DNA from: Nostoc sp. CHAB 5844
GTDB taxonomy: Bacteria; Cyanobacteriota; Cyanobacteriia; Cyanobacteriales; Nostocaceae
DNA length: 64,000 nucleotides
Direction of reading: 5' to 3'
NCBI RefSeq assembly: GCF_020829595.1
Contig: NZ_JAIVFW010000009.1
Location: 62,001-126,000 of the forward strand
The notes beneath the pieces were generated by a model. It had not been told where the DNA came from. It worked only from the letters and a program-made list of their open reading frames with translations, and ran no database searches. The translations under genes and the position numbers were made by a program. Positions within the stretch are counted from its first letter, which is position 1. Each line of letters starts with the position of its first letter. This document shows positions 9,303 through 18,850 of this stretch, piece by piece.

Positions 9303-11216
9303 ATGACAAATGGGATGGAACTTTTTGATAACCTACATCTTGCTATGTTTAGCGGCAAAGGTGGAGTCGGAAAAACGACAATCTCCTGCACCTTTGCATG
9401 TCGTTGGGCGCAGAAATTTGTCAATGAGCAAATTCTTTTAATCTCAACCGATCCGGCTCACTCTCTTGGAGATGTCTTACAAGTTAGCGTTGATGACATT
9501 CCTCGTCCCATAGCGGAACTACCCAATCTACTAGTAAGGGCGTTGGATGCAAAGCTTTTGCTACAAAAGTTTAAAGAACGTTATGGTCAAGTGTTAGAAC
9601 TTTTAGTGGAGCGGGGTAGTTTTGTTGAAGGCGAAGACTTGCTTCCAGTTTGGGATTTAAATTGGCCTGGACTGGACGAATTGATGGGTTTGTTAGAGAT
9701 CCAACGCCTTTTCAACGAACAGCAGGTAGATCGAGTAGTAGTGGATATGGCTCCTAGCGGTCATACTCTCAACTTGTTTGGATTGATGGATTTTTTAGAC
9801 ACTTTCCTGCACTCTCTGGAACTGTTTCAAGAAAAGCATCGGTATATTAGTAAGACCTTTGCCGGGAGTTACACACCTGATCGCGCTGACGAATTTTTGC
9901 AAACCCTGAAAGCTGAACTGTCGCAAGGTCGCCGTCTGCTTCAAGATCCTACCCATACTGCTTGTTTGTTAGTTGCGATCGCTGAACCAATGAGTTGGTT
10001 GGAGTCAAAACGATTTCTAGAAGCCTTACAAACCATGCAGGTTCCTTGTGGAGGATTGTTTGTCAACCAAGTTCTTACCAGTGCGACTGACCAAGATCGT
10101 TACCAAGAACAACAACTACTCATCAGCCAGTATAAGGCTCTTGCTAGTGGAAAGCCGATGTTTATTGTGCCACAGCAAGATGAGGAACCTTTGGGAATTG
10201 TAGCCCTCAGCCATCTCATCGACCAAATCCATGTTCCTCAGCTTGAACCGCTATCTCCTGTTCGTCCACTCCCAATTCAATGGCCTGAAAAAATTCCTCC
10301 TAGCTTTGGAGATTTTCTTACCCAAGGTCGTCGCCTGTTACTAATTGGCGGTAAAGGTGGAGTAGGCAAGACCACAGTAGCAGCTGCGATTGGTTGGGCG
10401 ATGGCTCAACAACATCCCGATCGCAAAATTCGTATGGTTTCTATCGATCCAGCCCACTCCTTAGGTGATGCCTTTGGTCTGAGTTTAGGACACGAACCAT
10501 ATCAAATAACTGCTAATCTTCGAGGTCAGGAAGTGGATAGCGATCGCATTCTCGATCGATTCAGAGCCGATTACCTGCGGGAATTAGCCGAAATGATGAG
10601 TGGTGAAACCCAAACAAGCGAAGCTATTGAAATGGCCTATGCTCCTGTTGCTTGGCGCAAAATTGTCGAGCAAGCTTTACCAGGAATTGATGAAATGCTT
10701 TCCCTGTTAACAGTAATGGAATTGCTAGAGCAACAAGAAGAAGACTTGATTATTTTAGACACTGCTCCTACAGGACATCTTCTGCGTTTTCTAGAAATGC
10801 CAACTGCACTAGCAGACTGGCTAGCTTGGATTTTCAAACTCTGGATTAAGTATCAGAATGTCCTTGGTCGTACAGAGTTTATGGGGCGTTTACGAATTTT
10901 GCGACAGCGCGTAGTCAAAGCCCAAAAAGTGCTAAAAGACCCACAACAAGCAGAGTTTATTGGGGTTACACTTAACCAGGCTAGTGTACTTGCCGAACAA
11001 CAACGCTTGTTCAAATCTCTGCAAGAAATAGGTGTAAGCCAGAATTACCTTGTTCTCAACCGCTTTAATTCTACAGCAACCATTAATTGCGATCGTGCGA
11101 GCAGGGATGACTACGAGACAAATTTTCCAGGTTTGACAATGGTTCGCTTACCAGTGCTTCCTCGATCAGTTCAGCCTTTAGAACGCATTCAAGCAGCAGG
11201 AGCCTGTTTATTTTAA
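9303..11216 (+). CDS. ArsA/Get3-family ATPase with two fused homologous halves
   Basis: Two ArsA-type P-loop domains are fused in 637 aa. The first has FSGKGGVGKTTIS near residue 18 and the second has IGGKGGVGKTTVA near 348. Each half repeats the switch motif DPAHSLGD and a later D-APSGHT or DTAPTGHL motif. Tandem halves are the architecture of bacterial ArsA, which powers arsenite efflux, but there is no arsB or arsenic gene here and no obvious cysteine metal site. A Get3-like or other membrane-associated role is equally possible. The only co-directional neighbour is a small coiled-coil gene 320 bp downstream. Confidence 0.85.
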   Translation: MTNGMELFDNLHLAMFSGKGGVGKTTISCTFACRWAQKFVNEQILLISTDPAHSLGDVLQVSVDDIPRPIAELPNLLVRALDAKLLLQKFKERYGQVLELLVERGSFVEGEDLLPVWDLNWPGLDELMGLLEIQRLFNEQQVDRVVVDMAPSGHTLNLFGLMDFLDTFLHSLELFQEKHRYISKTFAGSYTPDRADEFLQTLKAELSQGRRLLQDPTHTACLLVAIAEPMSWLESKRFLEALQTMQVPCGGLFVNQVLTSATDQDRYQEQQLLISQYKALASGKPMFIVPQQDEEPLGIVALSHLIDQIHVPQLEPLSPVRPLPIQWPEKIPPSFGDFLTQGRRLLLIGGKGGVGKTTVAAAIGWAMAQQHPDRKIRMVSIDPAHSLGDAFGLSLGHEPYQITANLRGQEVDSDRILDRFRADYLRELAEMMSGETQTSEAIEMAYAPVAWRKIVEQALPGIDEMLSLLTVMELLEQQEEDLIILDTAPTGHLLRFLEMPTALADWLAWIFKLWIKYQNVLGRTEFMGRLRILRQRVVKAQKVLKDPQQAEFIGVTLNQASVLAEQQRLFKSLQEIGVSQNYLVLNRFNSTATINCDRASRDDYETNFPGLTMVRLPVLPRSVQPLERIQAAGACLF

Positions 11217-11277
11217 GTGCTAATTAGACTATAGCGACTCCCAGTTAAATGAGGTACAGAACTAATGTTTTTTTAAC

Positions 11278-11463
11278 GCAGAGGGGAGGTAGCGCGTTGC
11301 GGTGAATCAGTGCTGCGGGAGGGTTTCCCTCCGCAGGCAACTGTGAACCCGAAGGGAGGTTCCCCCCGTTGTAGTGACTGCCGTCGCGCAGAGTCAAGCG
11401 CAAAGGTGAGGCAGCGCGGTCTTGGCGGTTTCCCCCATGAGCGACTGCCGACGCAGAGGTTAT
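11278..11463. repeat. Mosaic of GC-rich cyanobacterial repeats between the ArsA-like gene and the next gene
   Basis: This 319-bp gap (11217-11535) is filled with patchwork repeats rather than a gene. Recognisable blocks include ACGCAGAGG at both ends, GGGAGGGTTTCCCTCC (a palindrome near 11319) and GCGGTCTTGGCGGTTTCCC near 11417. The last block is the reverse complement of a segment inside the CHAT-TIR gene near 22089. An open frame on the minus strand exists only because of the repeat composition. Confidence 0.75.
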
Positions 11464-11535
11464 TAGCAATGTATTAAGTACCTCAGCAGATTAGGAAACG
11501 CTATAAATACTTTCATACTCAAAGAGAAATTTATT

Positions 11536-11820
11536 ATGCATCGCACTCCAAATCGCGGACAAATTCAAGCCAAACTTAGCTCAATGCCTCCTCAACGTTC
11601 CCAAGCAAGAGTTTACTTAAATGCTTACAAAATGATGGTAGAGAAAGAGCGTTTAGAGCAGGAACTACAGAAACTCGAAGCACGCCGACATCAGATTCAG
11701 CAGCGTCTTGCCATTTTAAATAGTCAAATCATTGCTGAAGAAGACACGACCCATCAGCAAGCAAATACTGACTTAGAGGACAATACACCAAAATTCAACA
11801 CCATAACATTGGAATATTAA
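11536..11820 (+). CDS. Small coiled-coil protein, possibly GvpV-like
   Basis: This is a 94-residue basic protein. The N-terminal part (KLSSMPPQRSQARVYLNAY) is followed by a strongly helical, charged stretch (EKERLEQELQKLEARRHQIQ) that should form a coiled coil, and then an acidic tail. From memory this pattern resembles the small proteins annotated as GvpV in cyanobacterial gas-vesicle clusters, but no gvpA or other gvp gene is in the window, so that name is only a suggestion. After the TAA the same frame stays open for another 38 codons that look plausible as protein, hinting that the 3' end may have been shortened. Confidence 0.6.
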   Translation: MHRTPNRGQIQAKLSSMPPQRSQARVYLNAYKMMVEKERLEQELQKLEARRHQIQQRLAILNSQIIAEEDTTHQQANTDLEDNTPKFNTITLEY

Positions 11821-12072
11821 GTACTAAGATTTCAGCAAAATTCAAAAGAACTGGAGACAAATCCAGAGCTAACACTATCGGAGATTTTTCCCAATGTTTG
11901 TCAAGAAAATAATCTCAATTATTCAACTCTTAAATAAGCATTGAGATGCGATTGTCCATTTGGGCTAATTGGGTTTGTTCAAGAGTTAGAAGACTCGGAA
12001 ATTTCTGGTTATCTCAACAAGTAATAGTTAAATTATCAAGGCAGTTTCGGCTGTCTTATTTCTTTTTTAGAG

Positions 12073-12111
12073 TTGACATACCCCCACCATTCAATGGTGG
12101 AGGTATGTCAA
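12073..12111. repeat. 19-bp inverted repeat with a one-base loop
   Basis: TTGACATACCCCCACCATT and its complement face each other around a single C at 12092, with one mismatch (CCCCC against GGAGG). It lies 6 bp beyond the stop of the secreted-protein gene (minus strand). No T-run follows on either strand, so it is a weak candidate for an intrinsic terminator; a miniature mobile repeat or a relic of an IS end is equally possible. Confidence 0.6.
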
Positions 12112-12117
12112 ATTCCT

Positions 12118-12879
12118 TTAGTTCGGTTTCACTCGAAAATAGAATTGTGTAGCTACAAACTGAGTACCTCTCCTTGTTAGATCTACGTTTTCTACTACCT
12201 CCGTTATACCTACAGCAATCAAACCTTGACCAAAAATTTCGCTTGTTGCTGCGTCAAGTTGTTTTTGTGTTGCACCCGTTTGACTCAAATCGATAGATGA
12301 AACTTGAGAAATCTTCGGCTTATTTAAAATCAGTTGATTTGTGGAGAAGCAAGGAGTTGTGATGCAGCGAATACCATTGTCTTTTAGTCCCACAAAAGTA
12401 CCTTTCGTCGGGGCATTTGTAGCAGCTATGAAAGCTTCTTTTATTCTCAAATTTCCAAACTCACCGAATCCGGGAAATGTCACTGGCACTATGTTACCTC
12501 TGAGAAGCAGACGGCTACCATCATCATTTTGAATTTTTGCCAGTTGGTAAGGTGAGACTTTCAGGGAACTCCAATCAATTGCCGACACATAGCATTCGGA
12601 GCGAAAAACGCCATCTAAGCAAGGAGTAGCTTTCAAATTGACCTGCTTGATGAAATATCCACCACATATAGGAGAAACACATCTGCGAAAATCCCTTCGC
12701 ACCGTGTAATATCCCCATTGGGGAAACTCTTGGTTTTTGACGGTGACGGCAACAGGATCAGTAGTGTCTGGAGCCGAAATATTTTGAGCGGATACTTTGG
12801 AGAAAAATCCGTTGCTAACAATTAAAGCACCTAATAGGGGAATGATTGAGTATTTGTAGTTAAATGATTGTTTGTTCAT
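12118..12879 (-). CDS. Secreted Cys-rich protein of unknown function
   Basis: From the ATG at 12877-12879 the protein begins with a basic segment and a hydrophobic stretch (SIIPLLGALIVSNGFF) ending near SAQN, a good signal peptide. The mature part carries a conserved-looking motif, YYTVRRDFRRCVSPICGGYF, then further Cys pairs (ATPCLDGVFRSECY, IRCITTPCF), suggesting disulfides in the periplasm or outside the cell. I recall a domain of unknown function with this RxDxRxC-PxCGG pattern (possibly DUF6748) but cannot confirm it. Upstream in-frame ATG codons (12897, 12939) would place extra residues before the signal peptide. No operon partner is visible. Confidence 0.75.
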   Translation of the reverse strand: MNKQSFNYKYSIIPLLGALIVSNGFFSKVSAQNISAPDTTDPVAVTVKNQEFPQWGYYTVRRDFRRCVSPICGGYFIKQVNLKATPCLDGVFRSECYVSAIDWSSLKVSPYQLAKIQNDDGSRLLLRGNIVPVTFPGFGEFGNLRIKEAFIAATNAPTKGTFVGLKDNGIRCITTPCFSTNQLILNKPKISQVSSIDLSQTGATQKQLDAATSEIFGQGLIAVGITEVVENVDLTRRGTQFVATQFYFRVKPN

Positions 12880-13133
12880 AGTAACTTTAGATTTCATTTG
12901 ACGTTTTGATACTTTGATTAAGAGTAGAGTTTCTAGCAAAACCTGACAAAATACCTGTACTTTCAGATATTAGTTAACAAGGTGGGTTGAGATACCAGAG
13001 CTTTTACGCTACTGACAATAGGTTAAAAAACAACACGGGAAACCTTAAAATAATTTTAAGAACTTATTATTCTTGTCAAACCTTAGAAAAAAGGAGTTAA
13101 TTTGCGCGAATTCTGGTTTCCTATCCTTTTTAC

Positions 13134-13448
13134 AAAGCTACAGCACTGGCGTTTGCTCGTAAGGATGCCGATGTGGTGGTCACCGACGTTTCAGAACAGG
13201 GCAATCAAGAAACGGTTCGCCTGATCGAAGAACTCGGCGGACGGGCGATCGCCGTCAAGTGCGACGTGACGCGAACCGAAGACGTGAAGACGGTTCTTTC
13301 CAAGACTATCTAAACCTTCGGGCGGCTGGACTTTGCCTTCAACAATGCAGGTGTCGAACAGAAGAATGCAGCAACAGCAGAAATTGAAGAGGAAGAGTGG
13401 AACCGGATCGTCGACACCAACCTGCGCGGCGTTTTTCTGTGCATAATG
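13134..13448 (+). pseudogene. Remnant of a short-chain dehydrogenase/reductase gene
   Basis: Read in frame from 13137, the sequence gives ATALAFARKDADVVVTD, then GRAIAVKCDVT, LDFAFNNAGVEQ and TNLRGVFLC, the diagnostic order of the SDR fold (the cofactor-binding D of VTD, the NNAG motif and the helix after it). The TGxxxGIG start and the catalytic YxxxK part are both missing, and a TAA at 13311-13313 interrupts the middle where an acidic residue is usual. The fragment is noticeably richer in G+C than the DNA around it. It is the middle third of a dead gene in the otherwise gene-free gap 12880-13542. Confidence 0.85.
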
Positions 13449-13542
13449 AAATCTCTTAGTTCCCCAAAACAAAATTGTGCCAATTATCAGCCATGTATGC
13501 GACTAACAGTTGACACAATCATTCTGCAAATATTTGCTAAAG

Positions 13543-14829
13543 TTAACCGAAGATGCCAGCAAAGAAGTCAAGAGTTTCCTTTAGTGCTTTGATGAATACG
13601 TCAATTTCTTCACGAGTATTGTAGAAAGATAAACTTACCCGTGCGGTTGCTGGCAAATCTAAATAGCGGTGTAATGGTTGAGTGCAGTGGTGTCCCGAAC
13701 GGACGGCAACGCCTTCTTGATCTAATAATGTAGATAAGTCGTTGGCGTGGACATCTCCTGCTGTGAATGCAGCTAACGCGGCTCTACCTTCTCCTGGCGG
13801 AGACGCTACGCGAACGCCATAAGCATCAGGCTTGGGGCCGTAAATCCGAATTTGGGGAATTTTCTCTAATTGTTGGAATAAATAAGCAGTTAACTCGGCT
13901 TCGTAGGCATGAATTTTATCCATACCAATACTTGATAGATAGTCTATCGCAGCACCGAGGGCGATCGCTTCCCCAATTGCAGGTGTCCCAGCTTCAAATT
14001 TATGGGGTAATTCCGCATAAGTAGAATGATCTAAATACACTTCTGCAATCATTTCCCCACCGCCAAAAAATGGTGGCATAGCTTCTAACAATTCCAGCTT
14101 GCCATATAAAAAGCCTATCCCTGTTGGCGCACACATTTTATGTCCAGAAGCTACCAACCAATCACAGCCTATTTCTTGAACATCAACAGGCATATGAGGC
14201 ACACTTTGACAAGCATCAACTAAGAATTTCGCATCGTATCTGTGAGTAATATCAGCTATTTCTTTCACTGGATTAATACAACCCAAAGTGTTAGAAACAT
14301 GAACAACTGACACCAGTTTGGTTTTCTCAGAAATCAGTTGTTTAAACTGTTCCAAATCAAAAGTTTCTTCTGGTGTAAGTCCAACAAACTTCAGGACTGC
14401 ACCCGTTTTTTGAGCCACAAATTGCCAAGGCACAATATTACTGTGGTGTTCCATCACCGACAGAATAATTTCATCACCTGGCTGCAAATTGTTCATCCCC
14501 CAGCTGTAAGCAACTAAATTAATTGCTTCGCTGGCGTTGCGCGTGTAGACAATTTCTTGACGAGATGCAGCATTAATAAATTTAGCAACTTTATCTCGTG
14601 CTGCTTCATAAGCATCAGTAGCTTTTGCACTGAGGGTATGAGCGCCACGATGGACATTAGCATTGTATTGCTCATAATAATTCCGCAGGGCATTTAATAC
14701 AAGCAAAGGTTTTTGCGATGTCGCTGCATTATCGAGATAAACTAAGGGTTTATCGTTGACTTCCTGATGTAATATCGGGAAGTCAGCGCGTACTTTATCG
14801 GCAAGAGTTTTGGTAGCTGTGAAAGTCAT
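13543..14829 (-). CDS. sufS: Cysteine desulfurase SufS
   Basis: SufS is a PLP enzyme that takes sulfur from cysteine for iron-sulfur cluster assembly. The PLP-binding lysine is in [14 protein letters not shown] and the active cysteine in [14 protein letters not shown], a group II desulfurase arrangement. The protein opens with DFPILHQEV and [12 protein letters not shown], as expected. At 428 aa it is slightly long because eight residues (VRVASPPG) at about 338-346 derive from a repeat inserted between DAYG and EGRAALAAF. It is last in the sufB-sufC-sufD-sufS order, 192 bp after sufD, with heptamer repeats in that gap. Confidence 0.95.
   Translation of the reverse strand: MTFTATKTLADKVRADFPILHQEVNDKPLVYLDNAATSQKPLLVLNALRNYYEQYNANVHRGAHTLSAKATDAYEAARDKVAKFINAASRQEIVYTRNASEAINLVAYSWGMNNLQPGDEIILSVMEHHSNIVPWQFVAQKTGAVLKFVGLTPEETFDLEQFKQLISEKTKLVSVVHVSNTLGCINPVKEIADITHRYDAKFLVDACQSVPHMPVDVQEIGCDWLVASGHKMCAPTGIGFLYGKLELLEAMPPFFGGGEMIAEVYLDHSTYAELPHKFEAGTPAIGEAIALGAAIDYLSSIGMDKIHAYEAELTAYLFQQLEKIPQIRIYGPKPDAYGVRVASPPGEGRAALAAFTAGDVHANDLSTLLDQEGVAVRSGHHCTQPLHRYLDLPATARVSLSFYNTREEIDVFIKALKETLDFFAGIFG
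13793..13818. repeat. Small dispersed repeat inserted in frame in sufS
   Basis: The sequence GGCGGAGACGCTACGCGAAC (from 13796) is a repeat I recognise as widespread in Nostocales genomes. Here it adds 24 bp to sufS, giving VRVASPPG on the coding strand. Removing it would restore the usual [13 protein letters not shown] of SufS, which supports insertion rather than local divergence. Confidence 0.75.
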
Positions 14830-14841
14830 TGGTTAAGAAAA

Positions 14842-14912
14842 AGTATGAAGTGTGAAGTAGGAAGTGTGAAGTAGGAAGTATGAAGTAGGAAGTATGAAGT
14901 ATGAAGTATGAA
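14842..14912. repeat. Heptamer tandem repeat (GAAGTAT/GAAGTAG variants) between sufD and sufS
   Basis: About ten imperfect heptamers of the type GAAGTRK run through the sufD-sufS intergenic region, with a complementary version (ACTTCACACTTCAGAC) at 15002-15017 just after the sufD stop. The two sets could fold together in the transcript. The same repeat family appears around the end of sufR (19604-19635) and before the next gene (19738-19765). Confidence 0.8.
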
Positions 14913-15021
14913 ATGTTAAATATATAAGTTTCTTCCTTAAGTTTTTAACCTTCGGCTTTTGGAATTTCATTGTTCATGCTTCAATTTTTTTCAGACTTTA
15001 GACTTCACACTTCAGACTTTT

Positions 15022-16383
15022 TTAGTCATTTGTTAAAGACTTAAAGCTAGTAACAGTGTTTAGCATTATGTCTCTAAGGGAAGAAACAGGTATTTTGTTG
15101 ATGATTTCTGATGCGAAGGCGTTAATTAATAAATTACGTGCATCATTGGCATCAATTCCTCGGCTTTGTAGATAGAAGATTTCGTCATCTTCTAACTGAC
15201 TCACAGTTGCACCGTGAGCGCATTTCACATTATCAGCGGTAATTTCTAATTGGGGTTTGGTATCAACTCGCGCTTTTGAGGATAAGAGTAAATTGCGATT
15301 TAACTGGGCGGCATCAGTTAACTGTGCTGGTTTAGGTACAAAAACTTTACCATTGAATACTGCATGAGCGCGATCGCCTACAATACATTTGTGCAATTGT
15401 TCACTTTTACCATAAGGATGATTGAGAGCGATCGCACTGTGAGTATCCGCTACTTGCTTCCCAGATATCATCGCCAAACCGTTGAGAGTAGTTTCAGTTT
15501 GCTCACCAGTTTGCAAAATCTCTAAATTGTGCCGCGATAACTTTGCGCCCAAACTAATTGCATTACAGGTATAGCGACTATAACGAGCTTGGTTAACCGC
15601 AGTCTTCCCGATGTGAAACGCCTCTGCGCCTTCACGCTCAACCCTAGTATGATTTACCGCCGCATTCTCACCAACCCAAACCTCCGTCACCGCATTAGTG
15701 AAATAAACTCCACTCTCTGCGCCCTCTGCGCCTCGGCGGTTCGTAAACTCCTCCACCAAAGTCACCTGCGAACCAGTTTCCGCCACCACCAAACAACGCG
15801 GCTGAGAAATCGTCGCCACATCACCAACAACCGAAATAAACAGCAGATGAATAGGCGTTTCAACTACAACATTTTTCTCCACCCATACAACTGCTGCATC
15901 AGTCAACCCAGCAGTATTCAGTGCTGTAAACACCTCCAAAGCACCCTCAGCTTGCGCTAGATATTTGGTGAGGCGATCGCGTTGGGCTGGTAAACCAGTT
16001 AAATTACCTACAACGATACCATCTGGTAAATTAGCAGCAGATAACTGCGGTGCATAAACACCATTAACAAACACCAACCGATGATCAGTTAGAGATGTTA
16101 CATTTAACGCCTCTACATTATTCAATGGCTGCGCCTTATGAAACTCCACACCCCGCAACCCAGATAAATCAGTAAATCGCCATTCTTCTTCGCGGGTAGT
16201 AGGGATAGTAGAGTGGCACACCCAATTTGCTGCTTGTTGACGTAATTCCTCTAACCCATCTGCTTGAGATACACTTACTTGACTTAACAACCCAGTCAAG
16301 TAAGCATCTCTATCCAGCAAAGAAGACACCAAACTGGCTGCATCCGAGTTAGGAATAGCACTAGGAGAAACTTGAATAGACAT
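15022..16383 (-). CDS. sufD: Fe-S cluster scaffold protein SufD
   Basis: SufD partners SufB and SufC in the SufBCD scaffold complex. The C-terminal half carries the conserved beta-helix core: CNAISLGAKLSRHNLEI, VFNGKVFVPKPAQLTDA, NRNLLLSSKARVDTKPQLEI and CAHGATVSQLEDDEIFYLQSRG. The length is 453 aa. Its ATG overlaps the sufC stop by one base (TAATG), so translation is coupled. Residues near 214-223 (RRGAEGAE) come from a repeat element otherwise found between genes, placed in a loop between strands. Confidence 0.95.
   Translation of the reverse strand: MSIQVSPSAIPNSDAASLVSSLLDRDAYLTGLLSQVSVSQADGLEELRQQAANWVCHSTIPTTREEEWRFTDLSGLRGVEFHKAQPLNNVEALNVTSLTDHRLVFVNGVYAPQLSAANLPDGIVVGNLTGLPAQRDRLTKYLAQAEGALEVFTALNTAGLTDAAVVWVEKNVVVETPIHLLFISVVGDVATISQPRCLVVAETGSQVTLVEEFTNRRGAEGAESGVYFTNAVTEVWVGENAAVNHTRVEREGAEAFHIGKTAVNQARYSRYTCNAISLGAKLSRHNLEILQTGEQTETTLNGLAMISGKQVADTHSAIALNHPYGKSEQLHKCIVGDRAHAVFNGKVFVPKPAQLTDAAQLNRNLLLSSKARVDTKPQLEITADNVKCAHGATVSQLEDDEIFYLQSRGIDANDARNLLINAFASEIINKIPVSSLRDIMLNTVTSFKSLTND
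15713..15744. repeat. Intergenic-type repeat (CTCTGCGCC family) inside sufD
   Basis: CTCTGCGCCCTCTGCGCC followed by CGGCGGTTCGT at 15715-15744 matches the intergenic repeat at 17203-17232 between sufC and sufB almost base for base. In sufD it is read as NRRGAEGAES without breaking the frame. The same family occurs at 57886-57910 (AACCGCAGAGGCGTAGAG). Confidence 0.8.
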
Positions 16384-17171
16384 TACACACCCACCTCAAC
16401 AGCAGTTTCCTCCAAAATCCAGTCATAACCGCGAGACTCCAACTCCAGCGCCAGTTCCTTACCGCCACTAGTGAGAATTCTGCCCCGTGCCATCACATGT
16501 ACAAAATCCGGCACAATATAGTTCAGCAGGCGTTGGTAGTGGGTAATTATAATCGTCGCATTTTCTGGACTGGTAAGCTGATTCACACCATTAGCGACAA
16601 TCTTCAACGCATCAATATCCAAACCGGAATCTGTCTCATCCAGAATTGCCAACTTTGGCTCTAACAGCGCCATTTGCAGAATTTCATTCCGCTTCTTCTC
16701 ACCACCAGAAAAACCTTCATTCACACTCCGACTGAGGAAAGCTGCATCCATCTTCACAACTTCCAGCTTTTCTTCAATCAAATCATCAAAATCAAACGCG
16801 TCTACTTCCTCTAAACCCTGAGCCTTGCGCCGAGAATTATAAGCTACCCGCAAGAAATCCAAATTGCTCACACCAGGAATCTCCAGCGGATACTGAAACG
16901 CCAAAAACACCCCAGCCCTAGCCCGTTCTTCCGGTTCCATTTCCAGCAGGTTCTGCCCTTGAAAAATCACCTCACCGCCAGTCACCGTATAAGCCGGATG
17001 TCCTGACAACACTTTAGAAAAAGTACTTTTCCCAGAACCATTCGGCCCCATAATCGCATGGATTTCGCCAGCGCGAACTTCCAAATTTACACCTTTCAGA
17101 ATCGGCGTACCATCAACCTCAGCCGTCAAATCTCTCACCGACAGCACAACTTCACTATTTTCAATAATCAT
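16383..17171 (-). CDS. sufC: Fe-S assembly ATPase SufC
   Basis: SufC is the ABC-type ATPase that drives conformational change in the SufBCD scaffold. Walker A is [13 protein letters not shown], the signature is [14 protein letters not shown] (the SufC-specific form of LSGGQ) and Walker B is [16 protein letters not shown]. The length of 262 aa is typical. It overlaps the sufD start by one base and follows sufB by 65 bp. It differs from transport ABC proteins by the FSGGEKKR motif and by having no membrane partner. Confidence 0.97.
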   Translation of the reverse strand: MIIENSEVVLSVRDLTAEVDGTPILKGVNLEVRAGEIHAIMGPNGSGKSTFSKVLSGHPAYTVTGGEVIFQGQNLLEMEPEERARAGVFLAFQYPLEIPGVSNLDFLRVAYNSRRKAQGLEEVDAFDFDDLIEEKLEVVKMDAAFLSRSVNEGFSGGEKKRNEILQMALLEPKLAILDETDSGLDIDALKIVANGVNQLTSPENATIIITHYQRLLNYIVPDFVHVMARGRILTSGGKELALELESRGYDWILEETAVEVGV

Positions 17172-17195
17172 GTTCTCTCTCTTCTCTCTTCTTCT

Positions 17196-17235
17196 TTCTT
17201 ACTTCGCGCCCTCTGCGCCCTTTGCGGTTCGTTTA
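17196..17235. repeat. CTCTGCGCC repeat in the sufB-sufC gap
   Basis: TTCGCGCCCTCTGCGCCC and TTTGCGGTTCGTT fill the 65-bp gap right after the sufB stop codon (17237-17239). This is the same element that lies in frame inside sufD, so one operon carries both an intergenic and a genic copy. Confidence 0.75.
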
Positions 17236-17236
17236 A

Positions 17237-18676
17237 TTACCCAACACTACCTTCCAACTTCAGGCTCAACAACTTATCAGCCTCCACCGCAAACTCCATA
17301 GGTAGCTGATTAAAAACATCCTTACAGAAACCGCTAATCATCATCGAAATCGCATCTTCCGCCGAAATCCCCCGTTGAGCAAAATAAAACAACTGATCTT
17401 CCCCAATTTTAGAAGTCGAAGCCTCATGCTCCACCTTAGCAGTATTATTTTGCACCTGAATATAAGGGAAAGTATTGGCATGAGCATTATCCCCAATTAA
17501 CATCGAGTCGCACTGAGAATAGTTTCTAGCTCCTTCAGCCTTCGGATTTACCTTCACCAACCCGCGATAACTGTTACTAGAATTACCTGCGGATATTCCC
17601 TTAGAAATAATTGTGCTGCGAGTATTTTTGCCGACATGAATCATCTTCGTTCCCGTGTCAGCTTGCTGCATATTGTTTGTTAACGCCACCGAGTAAAACT
17701 CACCCACAGAATTATCACCCACCAACACACAACTAGGATACTTCCAAGTAATTGCCGAACCTGTTTCTACCTGTGTCCAAGAAATTTTAGAATTCACACC
17801 TTGACACAAGCCACGCTTGGTAACGAAGTTGTAAATACCGCCTTTACCGTTAGCGTCGCCAGCGTACCAGTTCTGCACCGTGGAGTATTTGATTTCAGAG
17901 TTATCCAAAGCCACAAGTTCTACTACTGCGGCGTGGAGTTGGTTGCTGTCATACATTGGCGCAGTACAACCTTCTAGGTAGGAAACATAGCTACCTTCTT
18001 CGGCGACAATTAAAGTCCGCTCAAACTGTCCCGTATCACCAGAGTTGATGCGGAAGTAGGTAGACAGTTCCATTGGGCATTTTACGCCTTTGGGAATGTA
18101 GACAAAGGAACCATCACTGAAGACGGCAGAATTCAGTGCTGCAAAGTAGTTGTCAGCAATAGGAACAACGCTACCCAAATATTTTTTTACTAATTCTGGG
18201 TGTTCCCGCAGCGCTTCGGAAATCGAACAGAAGATAACGCCGTCTTTAGCTAGTTTTTCTTTGAAGGTTGTAGCGACGGAAACGCTATCAAAAATTGCAT
18301 CTACGGCGACGTTTGCCAGCCGCTTTTGTTCAGAGAGGGGAATACCAAGCTTCTCGAAGGTTTCGAGGAGGGTAGGATCTACTTGTTCTAAACTGTTGAG
18401 TTTTTCTTTTTTTTGCTTCGGCGCTGAGTAGTAAATGATATCCTGATAGTTAATTGGCGGATACTTGACACTAGGCCAAGTTGGTTCTGTCATTTTTTCC
18501 CACTGACGATAGGCTCTCAGACGAAACTCCAGCATGAATTCCGGCTCGTTCTTCTTCGCGGAAATCAAGCGGATAACGTCTTCATTGAGTCCACGCCCAA
18601 TGGTGTCGGCTTCAATGTCAGTGACGAAGCCGTACTTGTATGGTTGGTTGACTAGGGATTTGACAGTGGCACTCAT
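17237..18676 (-). CDS. sufB: Fe-S cluster assembly protein SufB
   Basis: SufB is the core scaffold on which the nascent cluster is built. It shows the conserved motifs [39 protein letters not shown] and [21 protein letters not shown], and ends with [21 protein letters not shown]. At 479 aa it is the normal length. It is the first gene of sufBCDS and is transcribed away from sufR across a 223-bp region containing two inverted repeats that match the SufR operator. No repeat insertion is seen in this gene, unlike sufD and sufS. Confidence 0.97.
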   Translation of the reverse strand: MSATVKSLVNQPYKYGFVTDIEADTIGRGLNEDVIRLISAKKNEPEFMLEFRLRAYRQWEKMTEPTWPSVKYPPINYQDIIYYSAPKQKKEKLNSLEQVDPTLLETFEKLGIPLSEQKRLANVAVDAIFDSVSVATTFKEKLAKDGVIFCSISEALREHPELVKKYLGSVVPIADNYFAALNSAVFSDGSFVYIPKGVKCPMELSTYFRINSGDTGQFERTLIVAEEGSYVSYLEGCTAPMYDSNQLHAAVVELVALDNSEIKYSTVQNWYAGDANGKGGIYNFVTKRGLCQGVNSKISWTQVETGSAITWKYPSCVLVGDNSVGEFYSVALTNNMQQADTGTKMIHVGKNTRSTIISKGISAGNSSNSYRGLVKVNPKAEGARNYSQCDSMLIGDNAHANTFPYIQVQNNTAKVEHEASTSKIGEDQLFYFAQRGISAEDAISMMISGFCKDVFNQLPMEFAVEADKLLSLKLEGSVG

Positions 18677-18805
18677 CGGTAGTAATCTCTCGTGTTCCGA
18701 AATGGGATCTCTTGAAGGATGGAAGACGGGCTGGTTTCTCGCCGATGCCGATCTCGTGTTACCGAGTGGTTCAGACGGCTGTTAGAATAAGGATAGAGAT
18801 TAAAA

Positions 18806-18819
18806 CAACATCCATGTTG
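18806..18819. promoter_or_regulatory. SufR operator candidate 1 (CAAC-N6-GTTG)
   Basis: CAAC ATCCAT GTTG sits in a longer palindrome (AAACAACATCCATGTTGTTT). The CAAC-N6-GTTG pattern is the known binding site for cyanobacterial SufR. It lies 130 bp upstream of the sufB start and 80 bp upstream of sufR, so it can control both. Confidence 0.85.
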
Positions 18820-18850
18820 TTTAATGTATCTTCATTTTACGCTAAATTAA

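Noticed and set aside
11245-11469. 74-codon minus-strand frame
   Set aside because: It consists entirely of intergenic repeat blocks and has repeat-like composition.
9303-11820. Gas-vesicle or arsenic operon
   Set aside because: Only an ArsA/Get3-type ATPase and a possibly GvpV-like small protein are present; no gvpA, arsB or arsC is in the window.
11946-12152. 68-codon plus-strand frame
   Set aside because: Runs through the 12073-12111 palindrome and overlaps the end of the secreted-protein gene; composition is not convincing.
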